From the NCBI RefSeq assembly GCF_042676145.1, contig NZ_JBHTJW010000002.1, positions 558,001 through 622,000 of the forward strand: a stretch of DNA of 64,000 nucleotides. Reading direction: 5' to 3'. Under the pieces are notes generated by a model. It saw only the letters and a program-made list of their open reading frames with translations, was not told the DNA's origin and made no database searches. Source of the stretch: Methylophilus glucosoxydans. GTDB lineage: Bacteria > Pseudomonadota > Gammaproteobacteria > Burkholderiales > Methylophilaceae. A program made the position numbers and the translations under genes. Positions within the stretch are counted from its first letter, which is position 1; every line of letters begins with the position of its first letter. Below are positions 24,890 through 33,408 of the stretch, piece by piece.

Positions 24890-25540
24890 ATGAGCTTAGG
24901 GCTTATTGGTCGCAAGGTGGGCATGACCCGCATTTTTACAGAAGAAGGCGCAAGCGTTCCTGTAACAGTGCTGGAAGTGATTCCTAACCGCGTGACACAA
25001 GTAAAGACAGTCGCAACTGATGGTTATACTGGCCTTCAGGTTGCTTATGGTGAGCGTCGTGCTAGCCGTATCAACAAAGCGTTGACTGGCCATTATGCCA
25101 AGGCTGGCGTTGCTGCCGGTGCTGGTATTAAAGAATTCAATGTGGCTGAAGATGTATTGGCTAACTTCCAAGTGGGTGGCAATGTCACTGTAGACATTTT
25201 CTCCGTTGGTCAGTTGGTTGATGTGACGGGTACTTCCATCGGTAAAGGTTTTGCCGGTGCGATCAAGCGTCACAACTTCTCCTCTAACCGTGCATCTCAC
25301 GGTAACTCACGTTCGCACAATGTACCGGGTTCTATCGGTATGGCGCAGGATCCAGGTCGAGTATTCCCTGGTAAGCGCATGCCTGGTCATTTGGGTGATG
25401 CTAAAGTCACAACCCAAAACCTGGAAATCGTCCGTGTAGATGTGGAGCGTAACCTGTTGTTGATTAAAGGTTCCGTGCCTGGCTCCAAAGGTGGCAATGT
25501 CGTTGTACGTCCAGCCATCAAAGCGAAAGGGGCTAAATAA
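24890..25540 (+). CDS. rplC: 50S ribosomal protein L3
   Basis: L3, an early assembly protein near the peptidyl transferase centre. It has the conserved MSLGLIGRKVGMTRIFTE start and the RASHGNSRSHNVPGSIG loop with the glutamine methylation region MAQDPGRVFPGKRM. The 216-aa length is normal. The stop overlaps the rplD start by one base. Confidence 0.98.
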   Translation: MSLGLIGRKVGMTRIFTEEGASVPVTVLEVIPNRVTQVKTVATDGYTGLQVAYGERRASRINKALTGHYAKAGVAAGAGIKEFNVAEDVLANFQVGGNVTVDIFSVGQLVDVTGTSIGKGFAGAIKRHNFSSNRASHGNSRSHNVPGSIGMAQDPGRVFPGKRMPGHLGDAKVTTQNLEIVRVDVERNLLLIKGSVPGSKGGNVVVRPAIKAKGAK

Positions 25541-26166
25541 TGGAATTGAAACTTATCGATCAAAACGGCAAGGTTGCTAAAAAAGGCGTAGATGCCTCTG
25601 ATGTGACGTTCGGTCGTGAATTTAATGAGTCATTGGTGCATGAAGTGGTTGTTGCCTACATGGCAAACGCTCGTACTGCAACCCGTGCTCAAAAAACACG
25701 TGCTACTGTTGCCCACACGACACACAAGCCGTATGCACAAAAAGGTACTGGTAACGCCCGTGCCGGTATGGCATCCAGCCCGATTTGGCGCGGAGGCGGT
25801 CGTGCATTCCCAAATAGCCCTAACGAAAACTATAGCCATAAGGTGAACCGTAAGGCTTACCGTGCTGGTATGCAGACGATTTTGTCTGAACTGGTGCGTC
25901 AGGACCGTTTGAAGGTGGTAGACAGTTTCACTGTTGATACGCCAAAAACGAAACAATTTGTACAGAAAATCAATGCTCTGGGCATCGATGGCGGTGTTTT
26001 GCTGTTGACTGATGGTTTTGATGAGAATTTGTACTTGTCTTCCCGTAACCTGCCAAACGTATTGGTGGTTGAAGCGCAATATGCTGACCCAGTAAGTCTG
26101 GTGCGTTTCCCTAACGTTTTGGTCACAGCCGGTGCTGTGAAGAAACTTGAGGAGATCTTGGCATGA
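25540..26166 (+). CDS. rplD: 50S ribosomal protein L4
   Basis: L4 lines the exit tunnel and in E. coli represses the S10 operon by binding its leader RNA. The tunnel loop KPYAQKGTGNARAGMASSPIWRGGG is intact. Length 208 aa. It overlaps rplC by one and rplW by four bases. Whether it controls the leader upstream of rplC here is not known. Confidence 0.98.
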   Translation: MELKLIDQNGKVAKKGVDASDVTFGREFNESLVHEVVVAYMANARTATRAQKTRATVAHTTHKPYAQKGTGNARAGMASSPIWRGGGRAFPNSPNENYSHKVNRKAYRAGMQTILSELVRQDRLKVVDSFTVDTPKTKQFVQKINALGIDGGVLLLTDGFDENLYLSSRNLPNVLVVEAQYADPVSLVRFPNVLVTAGAVKKLEEILA

Positions 26167-26477
26167 TTACCGCAGCTACAAAAACACAAGATCGTTTGTT
26201 GCAAGTGATTTTGGCTCCACAAATTACTGAAAAAGCAACATTCATTGCTGACAAGCATCAGCAAATTGCTTTTAAAGTGCGTACTGATGCGACCAAGCCA
26301 GAAATTAAGGCTGCTGTTGAATTGGTGTTCAAGGTCGAAGTCGCTTCTGTGTCTGTGATTAATGTCGCAGGTAAAGTGAAGCGCGCTGGTCGTCGCATGG
26401 GTAAACGTAGTGACTGGAAAAAAGCTTATGTGAGCTTGAAGCCAGGTCAAGAAATTAACTTCGCAGCTGGCGAATAA
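26163..26477 (+). CDS. rplW: 50S ribosomal protein L23
   Basis: L23 at the tunnel exit, docking site for trigger factor and SRP. Length 104 aa with the APQITEKATFIADKHQQIAFKV motif. Slightly longer at the N-terminus than E. coli L23. It overlaps rplD by four bases and precedes rplB by 11 bases. Confidence 0.97.
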   Translation: MITAATKTQDRLLQVILAPQITEKATFIADKHQQIAFKVRTDATKPEIKAAVELVFKVEVASVSVINVAGKVKRAGRRMGKRSDWKKAYVSLKPGQEINFAAGE

Positions 26478-26488
26478 GGAGAGAAGAC

Positions 26489-27322
26489 ATGGCATTAGTT
26501 AAAGTCAAACCAACTTCCCCCGGTCGTCGCGGTGTATTGAAAGTCATTACACCAGATTTGCATAAAGGCAAGCCTTACGCGCCGCTGTTGGAAAGTCAAA
26601 GCAAGAACGCAGGTCGTAACAATAACGGCCGTATTACCACTCGTCATCAAGGTGGTGGTCATAAGCAGCATTACCGTATTGTCGACTTCCGTCGCAACAA
26701 AGATGGTATTCCTGCAACTGTTGAGCGTATCGAATACGATCCAAACCGTACAGCAAACATTGCTTTGTTGTGCTACGCGGATGGTGAGCGTCGTTACATC
26801 ATTGCGCCACGTGGCATCGCTGCCGGTGCGCAACTGTTGAGCGGCTCTGAAGCGCCTATCCGTGCTGGTAATGCTTTGCCACTGCGCAATATTCCAGTTG
26901 GTAGCACCATTCACTGCATCGAGATTCAGCCAGGTAAAGGTGCCCAAATCGCCCGTTCAGCCGGTACTTCTGTCCAGCTGTTGGCACGTGAAGGTTCTTA
27001 TGCTCAGTTACGTTTGCGCTCTGGTGAAGTTCGCCGTGTGCACGTGGATTGCAAGGCAACCCTGGGTGAAGTGGGTAACGAAGAGCATTCATTGCGTTCT
27101 ATCGGTAAAGCTGGTGCGATGCGCTGGCGCGGTATCCGTCCAACCGTACGTGGTGTGGTGATGAACCCGGTTGATCACCCGCACGGTGGTGGTGAAGGCC
27201 GTACTGCTGCCGGTATGAACCCTGTGTCACCATGGGGTCAGAAAACTAAGGGTTATCGTACTCGTAAGAACAAGCGTACCGATAACATGCGCGTAAGTCG
27301 TCGTCCGAGAAATGTAAGGTAA
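26489..27322 (+). CDS. rplB: 50S ribosomal protein L2
   Basis: L2 joins the subunits and supports peptidyl transfer. The 277-aa protein contains the signature MNPVDHPHGGGEGR with the conserved histidine, and ends in the basic VSRRPRNVR. An AAGGAGAG ribosome site precedes the ATG. Part of the S10 operon. Confidence 0.98.
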   Translation: MALVKVKPTSPGRRGVLKVITPDLHKGKPYAPLLESQSKNAGRNNNGRITTRHQGGGHKQHYRIVDFRRNKDGIPATVERIEYDPNRTANIALLCYADGERRYIIAPRGIAAGAQLLSGSEAPIRAGNALPLRNIPVGSTIHCIEIQPGKGAQIARSAGTSVQLLAREGSYAQLRLRSGEVRRVHVDCKATLGEVGNEEHSLRSIGKAGAMRWRGIRPTVRGVVMNPVDHPHGGGEGRTAAGMNPVSPWGQKTKGYRTRKNKRTDNMRVSRRPRNVR

Positions 27323-27327
27323 TCGCT

Positions 27328-27603
27328 ATGGCACGTTCTATTAAAAAAGGTCCATTTGTGGATGCACATTTGGCGAAGAAAGTCGAAACCGCTGTTGCGG
27401 GTCGCGATCGCAAACCAATCAAAACTTGGTCGCGTCGCTCGACAGTTTTGCCAAATTTCATTGGTTTAACCATCGCAGTGCACAACGGCAGACAGCATGT
27501 GCCTGTGTTGATTTCTGAAAACATGGTTGGTCACAAGCTCGGTGAATTTGCGTTGACACGCACATTCAAGGGTCACGCGGCTGATAAAAAAGCGAAGAAG
27601 TAA
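27328..27603 (+). CDS. rpsS: 30S ribosomal protein S19
   Basis: S19 of the 30S head near the decoding site. The 91-aa protein has the family block TWSRRSTVLPNFIGLTIAVHNGR followed by LGEFALTRTFKGH. It starts five bases after rplB. Confidence 0.98.
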   Translation: MARSIKKGPFVDAHLAKKVETAVAGRDRKPIKTWSRRSTVLPNFIGLTIAVHNGRQHVPVLISENMVGHKLGEFALTRTFKGHAADKKAKK

Positions 27604-27613
27604 GGGGCTGATA

Positions 27614-27952
27614 ATGCAAGTGACTGCAGTTTTAAAAGGCGTACACCTTTCTCCGCAAAAAGCGCGTTTGGTGGCTGACCTTGTGCGTGGCAAAAAAGTT
27701 GATCAAGCACTGAATATCCTGGCATTCACGCCCAAGCGTGGTGCTGAGATCATCAAAAAAGTGGTTGAGTCAGCCATTGCTAACGCTGAACATAACAATG
27801 GTGCTGATATCGATACGTTGAAGGTGACTTCAATTTATGTCGATAAAGGCTTGGTGATGAAGCGTATCCGTGCACGTGCAAAAGGTCGCGCTGGTCGTAT
27901 TACGAAGCCAACCTGTCATATTCATGTGACAGTCGGTGACTCAAAGGAATAA
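27614..27952 (+). CDS. rplV: 50S ribosomal protein L22
   Basis: L22, whose extended loop lines the exit tunnel. The 112-aa protein contains HLSPQKARLVADLVRGKKVD and the loop VMKRIRARAKGRAGRITKPT. rpsC begins one base after its stop. Confidence 0.98.
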   Translation: MQVTAVLKGVHLSPQKARLVADLVRGKKVDQALNILAFTPKRGAEIIKKVVESAIANAEHNNGADIDTLKVTSIYVDKGLVMKRIRARAKGRAGRITKPTCHIHVTVGDSKE

Positions 27953-27953
27953 T

Positions 27954-28670
27954 ATGGGACAGAAAATTCATCCAATTGGGTTCCGTTTGAGCGTTCAGAA
28001 AAACTGGGCCTCACGTTGGTACTCTAACAGCCAGAACTTCCCTGCGATGTTGCAAGGCGACATCAAAGTGCGTGAGTTCTTGAACAAGAAACTGGCAAGC
28101 GCTGCTGTAAGCAAAATTATTATCGAGCGTCCGGCTAAAAACGCAAAAATTACAATTCACAGTGCCCGTCCAGGTGTTGTGATTGGTAAAAAAGGTGAAG
28201 ACATCGAGTCTTTACGTTCTACTCTGCAAGGGTTGATGGGCGTGCCTGTTCACCTGAACATTGAAGAAGTGCGTAAGCCAGAGTTAGATGCAACATTGAT
28301 CGCACAGTCGATTGCTCAGCAATTGGAAAAGCGTGTGATGTTCCGTCGTGCCATGAAACGCGCCATGCAAAATGCAATGCGTTTGGGTGCACAAGGCATC
28401 AAGATTATGAGTTCCGGTCGTTTGAACGGTATCGAAATTGCACGTACAGAGTGGTATCGCGAAGGTCGTGTGCCTCTCCATACACTGCGTGCTGATATCG
28501 ACTATGGTGTGGCAGAAGCTTCTACCACCTACGGTATTATCGGGATTAAAGTTTGGGTATTCAAAGGCGAGATTTTCGGTGACAACGCTGCTGCTAATGC
28601 TGCGGTTGCCGATGCTGAGCCAGAGAAAAAAGTAAGAAAGCCGAGGGCTAAAGATGCTGCAACCAGCTAG
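27954..28670 (+). CDS. rpsC: 30S ribosomal protein S3
   Basis: S3 of the 30S head with KH domain; part of the mRNA helicase at the entry tunnel. The ATG at 27954 gives the usual MGQKIHPIGFRL; an extension to 27936 runs into rplV and is rejected. The GKKGEDIE motif marks the KH domain. The Lys/Arg-rich C-terminus overlaps the rplP start by 17 bases. Confidence 0.97.
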   Translation: MGQKIHPIGFRLSVQKNWASRWYSNSQNFPAMLQGDIKVREFLNKKLASAAVSKIIIERPAKNAKITIHSARPGVVIGKKGEDIESLRSTLQGLMGVPVHLNIEEVRKPELDATLIAQSIAQQLEKRVMFRRAMKRAMQNAMRLGAQGIKIMSSGRLNGIEIARTEWYREGRVPLHTLRADIDYGVAEASTTYGIIGIKVWVFKGEIFGDNAAANAAVADAEPEKKVRKPRAKDAATS

Positions 28671-29070
28671 ACAGAAATACCGCAAGATGCAAAAGGGTCG
28701 TAATAAAGGCATTGCGACTACTGGTAACAAGGTAAGCTTTGGTGAATTTGGTTTAAAAGCGATTGGTCGTGGTCGTTTGACCGCACGCCAGATTGAAGCT
28801 GCCCGTCGTGTGATGACTCGTCACATTAAACGTGGTGGTCGAGTTTGGATCCGTGTGTTTCCTGACCAACCAATCTCTAAAAAACCAGCTGAAGTGCGTA
28901 TGGGTAATGGTAAAGGTAGTGTTGATTACTACATCGCTCAAATTCAGCCAGGCAAAATGTTGTACGAGATGGATGGCGTGAGCGAAGAGTTGGCTCGCGA
29001 AGCTTTCAAATTGGCTGCTGCTAAGTTGCCAATTGAAACTACATTCATGACCCGTCAAATTGGCAGTTAA
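28654..29070 (+). CDS. rplP: 50S ribosomal protein L16
   Basis: L16 organises the A-site side of the 50S. The 138-aa protein begins MLQPARQKYRKMQKGRNKG, as in homologues, which supports a start inside the end of rpsC (17-base overlap). Conserved VWIRVFPDQPISKKPAEVRMGNGKG is intact. Confidence 0.97.
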   Translation: MLQPARQKYRKMQKGRNKGIATTGNKVSFGEFGLKAIGRGRLTARQIEAARRVMTRHIKRGGRVWIRVFPDQPISKKPAEVRMGNGKGSVDYYIAQIQPGKMLYEMDGVSEELAREAFKLAAAKLPIETTFMTRQIGS

Positions 29071-29081
29071 GGAGTAGTTAA

Positions 29082-29276
29082 ATGAAAGCTTCAGAATTCA
29101 GAGCAAAATCGGCAGATGAGCTCAATAACGAGTTGGTAGAGTTGCGTCGTGCGCAGTTTTCATTGCGTATGCAATTGGCGACTCAACAATTGAACAAAGT
29201 GGATCAGCTGGCTAAAGTGCGCAAAGATGTTGCTCGCGTCAAGACCGTGCTGGCTGAGAAGGCGAAACAGGCATGA
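29082..29276 (+). CDS. rpmC: 50S ribosomal protein L29
   Basis: L29, a 64-aa two-helix protein near the tunnel exit. It has the family pattern ELVELRRAQFSLRMQLATQQL and ends with a Lys-rich stretch. An AAGGAGTAG ribosome site precedes it; it overlaps rpsQ by four bases. Confidence 0.97.
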   Translation: MKASEFRAKSADELNNELVELRRAQFSLRMQLATQQLNKVDQLAKVRKDVARVKTVLAEKAKQA

Positions 29277-29530
29277 TGACTGAAAAAGCGAAAGTTGTAC
29301 GCAGTTTGACTGGCCGCGTCGTAAGCAACAAGATGGATAAAACCGTGACTGTGCTTGTCGAGCGTAAAGTGAAACACCCTTTGATTGGTAAAGTGGTTGT
29401 GAAATCGAACAAGTTCCATGCACATGATGAAAACAATGCATGTAACGAAGGCGATGTTGTGACGATCACAGAAACCCGCCCATACTCCAAGACCAAAACT
29501 TGGATCGTAAGCAAAATCGAAGCTAAATAA
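29273..29530 (+). CDS. rpsQ: 30S ribosomal protein S17
   Basis: S17, an OB-fold primary 16S rRNA binder. The 85-aa protein contains LTGRVVSNKMDKTVTVLVER and GDVVTITETRPYSKTK. It is the last gene of the S10 operon; a terminator and a fresh promoter follow. Confidence 0.97.
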   Translation: MMTEKAKVVRSLTGRVVSNKMDKTVTVLVERKVKHPLIGKVVVKSNKFHAHDENNACNEGDVVTITETRPYSKTKTWIVSKIEAK

Positions 29531-29552
29531 GGCTTCAAATATATAAAACCGG

Positions 29553-29579
29553 AAAAACGCTTGTCATAAGCGTTTTTTT
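29553..29579 (+). terminator. Terminator at the S10/spc operon boundary
   Basis: AAAACGCTT (29554-29562) pairs with AAGCGTTTT (29569-29577) around a GTCATA-type loop and is followed by T. The loop also contains most of the -35 box of the next promoter. Confidence 0.85.
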
Positions 29580-29590
29580 GGTTGTATAAT
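29561..29590 (+). promoter_or_regulatory. Promoter of the spc operon (rplN onward)
   Basis: TTGTCA (29561-29566), 18-base spacer and TATAAT (29585-29590) match sigma70 at 11 of 12 positions. It gives a leader of about 145 bases before rplN. Confidence 0.78.
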
Positions 29591-29596
29591 GTTGGA

Positions 29597-29741
29597 CTTT
29601 TCGGTGCCCGCCTTAGTTGGCATGTAGCTGGCACCCCAATACTGACCGTGGTCTATTGGCCTTAACGTGTTTTTTGGGCGCAAGTTCAAAAAGCGGGCGG
29701 CTGGTAGTGGTTATAACGGATTAAGTTGGAGATTATTTCTC
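29597..29741 (+). other. Long 5' leader of the spc operon
   Basis: The expected rplN leader contains an inverted repeat GGTGCC (29603-29608) with GGCACC (29630-29635) that would close a hairpin. No open reading frame or known riboswitch was recognised. In E. coli the spc operon is controlled by S8 binding within rplE; any control here is unknown. Confidence 0.4.
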
Positions 29742-30110
29742 ATGATTCAAATGCAATCTCGGCTGGAAGTGGCCGACAACACTGGTGCGCGTTCCGTTCA
29801 GTGTATCAAGGTCTTGGGTGGTTCCAAGCGTCGTTACGCCAGCATTGGCGACATCATTAAGGTCAGCGTGAAAGATGCTGCTCCGCGTGGTCGCGTCAAG
29901 AAAGGTGAAATCTACAACGCTGTGGTTGTGCGCACTGCTAAAGGTGTTCGCCGTCCAGATGGTTCGTTAGTTAAATTTGATGCCAATGCTGCAGTGTTGT
30001 TGAACAACAAGCTGGAGCCGATTGGTACACGTATTTTTGGCCCTGTGACACGTGAATTGCGTAGTGAGCGCTTCATGAAGATTGTTTCACTGGCGCCTGA
30101 AGTGTTGTAA
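29742..30110 (+). CDS. rplN: 50S ribosomal protein L14
   Basis: L14 forms an intersubunit bridge. ATG 29742 gives MIQMQSRLEVADNTGARSVQ, the family N-terminus, 122 aa; a longer frame to 29667 reads into the leader and is rejected. The GTRIFGPVTRELR motif is near the C-terminus. First gene of the spc operon, after TTGGAGA. Confidence 0.97.
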   Translation: MIQMQSRLEVADNTGARSVQCIKVLGGSKRRYASIGDIIKVSVKDAAPRGRVKKGEIYNAVVVRTAKGVRRPDGSLVKFDANAAVLLNNKLEPIGTRIFGPVTRELRSERFMKIVSLAPEVL

Positions 30111-30127
30111 GGCTTGGAGACAATCAA

Positions 30128-30445
30128 ATGAGCAAAATTCGCAAAGGTGACCAGGTCATTCTGAATACAGGTAAAGATGCAGGCAAAACAGGCACTGTTT
30201 TGAGCGTCTTGCCAAGCGGCCATGTAGTGGTTGAAGGTTTGAATGTAGTGAAAAAACACACTCGTCCTAACCCCATGCGTGGTATCACTGGTGGCATCAT
30301 CAGCAAGGAAATGCCGGTTGACGGCTCCAATGTGGCGATTTACAACGCTGCAACACAAAAAGCTGATCGTGTTGGTTTTAAGGTACTGGAAGATGGTCGC
30401 AAGATTCGTGTATTCAAATCTAGCGGCGAGTCTATCGACGCATAG
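30128..30445 (+). CDS. rplX: 50S ribosomal protein L24
   Basis: L24, an assembly initiator with a KOW motif: KGDQVILNTGKDAGKTGTVL. The 105-aa length is normal and GLNVVKKHTRPNP is conserved. It starts 17 bases after rplN with a GGAGA ribosome site. Confidence 0.97.
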   Translation: MSKIRKGDQVILNTGKDAGKTGTVLSVLPSGHVVVEGLNVVKKHTRPNPMRGITGGIISKEMPVDGSNVAIYNAATQKADRVGFKVLEDGRKIRVFKSSGESIDA

Positions 30446-30453
30446 GAATAAAT

Positions 30454-30993
30454 ATGGCACGTTTAAAACAGTATTATAACGATACAGTAGTGGCCAAATT
30501 GACAGAACAATTTGGTTATACCTCTCCAATGCAGGTGCCTCGTATCGAAAAAATTACCCTGAACATGGGTGTGGGCGAAGCCGTTGCTGACAAGAAAGTC
30601 ATGGAAAATGCGGTGTCTGATATGCAGAAAATTGCCGGTCAGAAACCTATTGTGACCAAGGCTAAAAAGTCTGTGGCTGCATTTAAAATCCGTGATGACT
30701 ATCCTGTTGGTTGTAAAGTAACTCTGCGTCGTGAGCGCATGTATGAGTTTCTGGATCGTCTGATCACTGTGGCTATTCCACGTATCCGTGACTTCCGTGG
30801 TATTTCCGGCAAATCATTTGATGGTCGTGGTAACTACAACATGGGTGTAAAAGAGCAGATCATTTTCCCGGAAATCGAATACGACAAGATCGATGCGCTG
30901 CGCGGGATGAATATCACAATTACCACAACAGCAAAAACAGACGAAGAAGCGAAAGCTCTTTTGGCTGCGTTTAGTTTCCCTTTCAGAGGTTAA
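30454..30993 (+). CDS. rplE: 50S ribosomal protein L5
   Basis: L5 binds 5S rRNA and contacts the P-site tRNA. The 179-aa protein contains KITLNMGVGEAVADKK and the RDFRGISGKSFDGRGNY loop. It begins eight bases after rplX and is followed by rpsN after three bases. Confidence 0.98.
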   Translation: MARLKQYYNDTVVAKLTEQFGYTSPMQVPRIEKITLNMGVGEAVADKKVMENAVSDMQKIAGQKPIVTKAKKSVAAFKIRDDYPVGCKVTLRRERMYEFLDRLITVAIPRIRDFRGISGKSFDGRGNYNMGVKEQIIFPEIEYDKIDALRGMNITITTTAKTDEEAKALLAAFSFPFRG

Positions 30994-30996
30994 GTC

Positions 30997-31302
30997 ATGG
31001 CAAAAGTATGTATGACAGAGCGCGAGCAAAAGCGTCGCGAAACCGTTAAAAAATTTGCAGCTAAACGAGCTGAATTGGTTGCTACTGTGAATGACCAGTC
31101 TGCCAGTGTTGAAAATCGCATGGCTGCACGTTTGAAATTGCAAAGTTTGCCACGTAATTCCAGTCCTGTTCGCACACGTAATCGTTGTGCTTTGACTGGT
31201 CGTCCACGTGGTGTGTTTAGTAAATTTGGTATCGCACGTAACGAGTTGCGTAAATTGATGATGGCTGGTCACGTACCAGGTGTCACCAAGGCCAGCTGGT
31301 AA
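30997..31302 (+). CDS. rpsN: 30S ribosomal protein S14 (zinc-free form)
   Basis: S14 of the 30S head. At 101 aa, with no CxxC zinc ligands, it is the long zinc-independent type found in most proteobacteria. The C-terminal NRCALTGRPRGVFSKFGIARNELR block is conserved. Confidence 0.97.
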   Translation: MAKVCMTEREQKRRETVKKFAAKRAELVATVNDQSASVENRMAARLKLQSLPRNSSPVRTRNRCALTGRPRGVFSKFGIARNELRKLMMAGHVPGVTKASW

Positions 31303-31316
31303 CGGAGGAATAGAAC

Positions 31317-31712
31317 ATGAGTATGAGTGATCCGATTGCCGATATGTTGACCCGTATTCGTAACGCGCAACGTACGAATAAAACAACCGTTTCAATGCCT
31401 GCTTCCAAGTTGAAGGGTGCAATTGCAAATGTGTTGAAAGATGAAGGTTATATCGACGATTTCAACGTTCAAAACAATGACGGTAAGCCAGTTTTGAACA
31501 TTAGCCTGAAATATTACGCAGGTCGTCCAGTGATTGAGAAGATCGAGCGCGTATCCAAGCCAGGTTTGCGTGTTTATAAAGGTAGCGAAAATCTGCCTAA
31601 AGTAATGAACGGTTTGGGTGTGACGATTGTTTCAACATCCAAAGGCGTGATGACCGATCGTAAAGCACAAGCTGCCGGTATTGGTGGCGAAGTTCTGTGC
31701 ATCGTGGCCTAA
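31317..31712 (+). CDS. rpsH: 30S ribosomal protein S8
   Basis: S8, a primary 16S rRNA binder and in E. coli the spc operon repressor. The 131-aa protein contains MSDPIADMLTRIRNAQ and ends with GVMTDRKAQAAGIGGEVLCIVA. ATG 31317 is eight bases after GGAGG; ATG 31323 would be too far. Confidence 0.97.
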   Translation: MSMSDPIADMLTRIRNAQRTNKTTVSMPASKLKGAIANVLKDEGYIDDFNVQNNDGKPVLNISLKYYAGRPVIEKIERVSKPGLRVYKGSENLPKVMNGLGVTIVSTSKGVMTDRKAQAAGIGGEVLCIVA

Positions 31713-31723
31713 GGAGAATCAAT

Positions 31724-32257
31724 ATGTCACGTGTTGCTAAAAATCCGATTGCAATTCCTGCGAAAGTAGAAGTTGTAATCTCAGCCTCAGAAGTCGCGGT
31801 GAGCGGCCCTTTGGGTAAGTTGACTCAAGCGTTGTCTGCTGATATTTCAGTGGTTCGCGAAGGTGAGCAGTTGTTGGTTCAAACGAATAGTGAAACACAG
31901 CATGCAAGAGCGATGTCAGGTACAACCCGCGCATTGCTGGCCAATATGGTGCAAGGTGTTTCTGCCGGGTTTACCCGTAAGCTATCACTGATCGGAGTGG
32001 GTTACAAAGCCAATGCTCAGGGTTCTACCTTGAACCTGGAGTTGGGCTATTCCCACCCAATCAACCATAAAATGCCTGAAGGCGTGACTGTACAGACACC
32101 TACTCCTACTGAAGTAGTGTTGACAGGCGCCAACAAGCAAGTGGTTGGTCAAGTGGCTGCTCAAATTCGTGCTTACCGTGCACCAGAGCCTTATAAAGGT
32201 AAAGGTGTTCGTTATGCGGACGAAGTGGTGGTCATCAAAGAGACCAAGAAAAAATAA
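31724..32257 (+). CDS. rplF: 50S ribosomal protein L6
   Basis: L6 near the factor-binding site. The start ATG 31724 gives MSRVAKNPIAIPAKVEV; an extension to 31697 lies inside rpsH. The C-terminal PEPYKGKGVRYADEVV motif is conserved. Length 177 aa. A 74-base gap without a clear terminator separates it from rplR. Confidence 0.97.
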   Translation: MSRVAKNPIAIPAKVEVVISASEVAVSGPLGKLTQALSADISVVREGEQLLVQTNSETQHARAMSGTTRALLANMVQGVSAGFTRKLSLIGVGYKANAQGSTLNLELGYSHPINHKMPEGVTVQTPTPTEVVLTGANKQVVGQVAAQIRAYRAPEPYKGKGVRYADEVVVIKETKKK

Positions 32258-32331
32258 GTAAGACACTTGTAGGTTACAGCTCCTAATTAGAAGCTCGCCT
32301 GAACAGTGATTCAACATTAAAGGTAAATTCA

Positions 32332-32685
32332 ATGAAAAACGTAAATAACCGCTTGCGCAGAGCACGTAAAACCCGTGCCAAAATCGCCGAGTTGAAAGTG
32401 ACACGTTTGAGTGTACATCGCACCAACACCAATATCTACGCACAGATTATTGCTGAAACTGGCGATCGCGTGTTGGCGAGTGCATCCACCGTTGAGGCTG
32501 AAGTGCGTCAACAACTGAAAAATGGCGGCAACATCGAAGCTGCAACCCTGATTGGTAAGCGTATTGCTGAAAAAGCAGCAAAAGCAGGTATTACCACTGT
32601 TGCATTTGATCGTTCAGGCTACAAGTATCACGGTCGTATCAAGGCTTTGGCTGACGCTGCCCGTGAATCTGGTCTCAAATTCTAA
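32332..32685 (+). CDS. rplR: 50S ribosomal protein L18
   Basis: L18 binds 5S rRNA. The 117-aa protein has a basic N-terminus and the typical LSVHRTNTNIYAQII and TTVAFDRSGYKYHGRIKALADAARE stretches. rpsE follows after 14 bases. Confidence 0.97.
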   Translation: MKNVNNRLRRARKTRAKIAELKVTRLSVHRTNTNIYAQIIAETGDRVLASASTVEAEVRQQLKNGGNIEAATLIGKRIAEKAAKAGITTVAFDRSGYKYHGRIKALADAARESGLKF

Positions 32686-32699
32686 GGGTGAGATAAAGA

Positions 32700-33209
32700 A
32701 TGGCTAAAGATATTGAACAACAGCAGCAAACTGACGGTTTGCGCGAAAAGATGATTACCGTTAACCGTGTAAGTAAAACGGTTAAAGGTGGTCGTATCAT
32801 GAGCTTCGCTGCGCTGACCGTGGTTGGTGATGGTGATGGCGCCGTTGGTATGGGTAAAGGTAAAGCACGTGAAGTGCCTGTGGCTGTACAAAAAGCCATG
32901 GACGAAGCCCGTCGCAGTATGGTTAAAGTGAACCTGAACAATGGCACATTGCACCATGCAGTGACCGGTGTTCACGGTGCCGCTAAAGTGCTGATTCAGC
33001 CAGCTTCTGAAGGTACCGGTATTATTGCTGGTGGCGCAATGCGTGCGATCTTCGAAGTAATGGGTGTGACTAACGTCGTTGCAAAGAGTATTGGTTCAAC
33101 CAATCCTTACAACCTGGTTCGCGCGACCTTGAATGGTCTGGCATCCATGAATACACCGGCTGAAATCGCCGCTAAACGTGGTAAGACCGTAGAAGAAATC
33201 AGAGGTTAA
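32700..33209 (+). CDS. rpsE: 30S ribosomal protein S5
   Basis: S5 contributes to decoding fidelity and mRNA unwinding. The 169-aa protein contains VNRVSKTVKGGRIMSFAAL, in which changes give spectinomycin resistance in other bacteria; the loop looks wild type. It ends two bases before rpmD. Confidence 0.97.
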   Translation: MAKDIEQQQQTDGLREKMITVNRVSKTVKGGRIMSFAALTVVGDGDGAVGMGKGKAREVPVAVQKAMDEARRSMVKVNLNNGTLHHAVTGVHGAAKVLIQPASEGTGIIAGGAMRAIFEVMGVTNVVAKSIGSTNPYNLVRATLNGLASMNTPAEIAAKRGKTVEEIRG

Positions 33210-33211
33210 TC

Positions 33212-33406
33212 ATGGCTAAAGCAAAAAAAGAAAGCGCTACTTTGAAAGTGACGCTGGTAAGAAGTTTGATTGGTCGTATTGAAGCACACAAAGCTACTGT
33301 TCGTGGCTTGGGTTTGCGTCGTATGCACCACACTGTAGAAGTGCAGGACACTCCTGAAATTCGCGGCATGATCAACGCTGTGAGTTATCTTTTGAAGGTT
33401 GAATAA
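33212..33406 (+). CDS. rpmD: 50S ribosomal protein L30
   Basis: L30, 64 aa, with the ferredoxin-like fold sequence LKVTLVRSLIGRIEAHKATV and LGLRRMHHTVEVQDTPEIRG. It starts two bases after rpsE and precedes rplO by two bases. Confidence 0.96.
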   Translation: MAKAKKESATLKVTLVRSLIGRIEAHKATVRGLGLRRMHHTVEVQDTPEIRGMINAVSYLLKVE

Positions 33407-33408
33407 TC

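Noticed and set aside
32258..32331. Near-palindrome in the rplF-rplR gap considered as terminator
   Set aside because: The A/T-rich dyad has a mismatch and no T run, and both sides belong to one operon.
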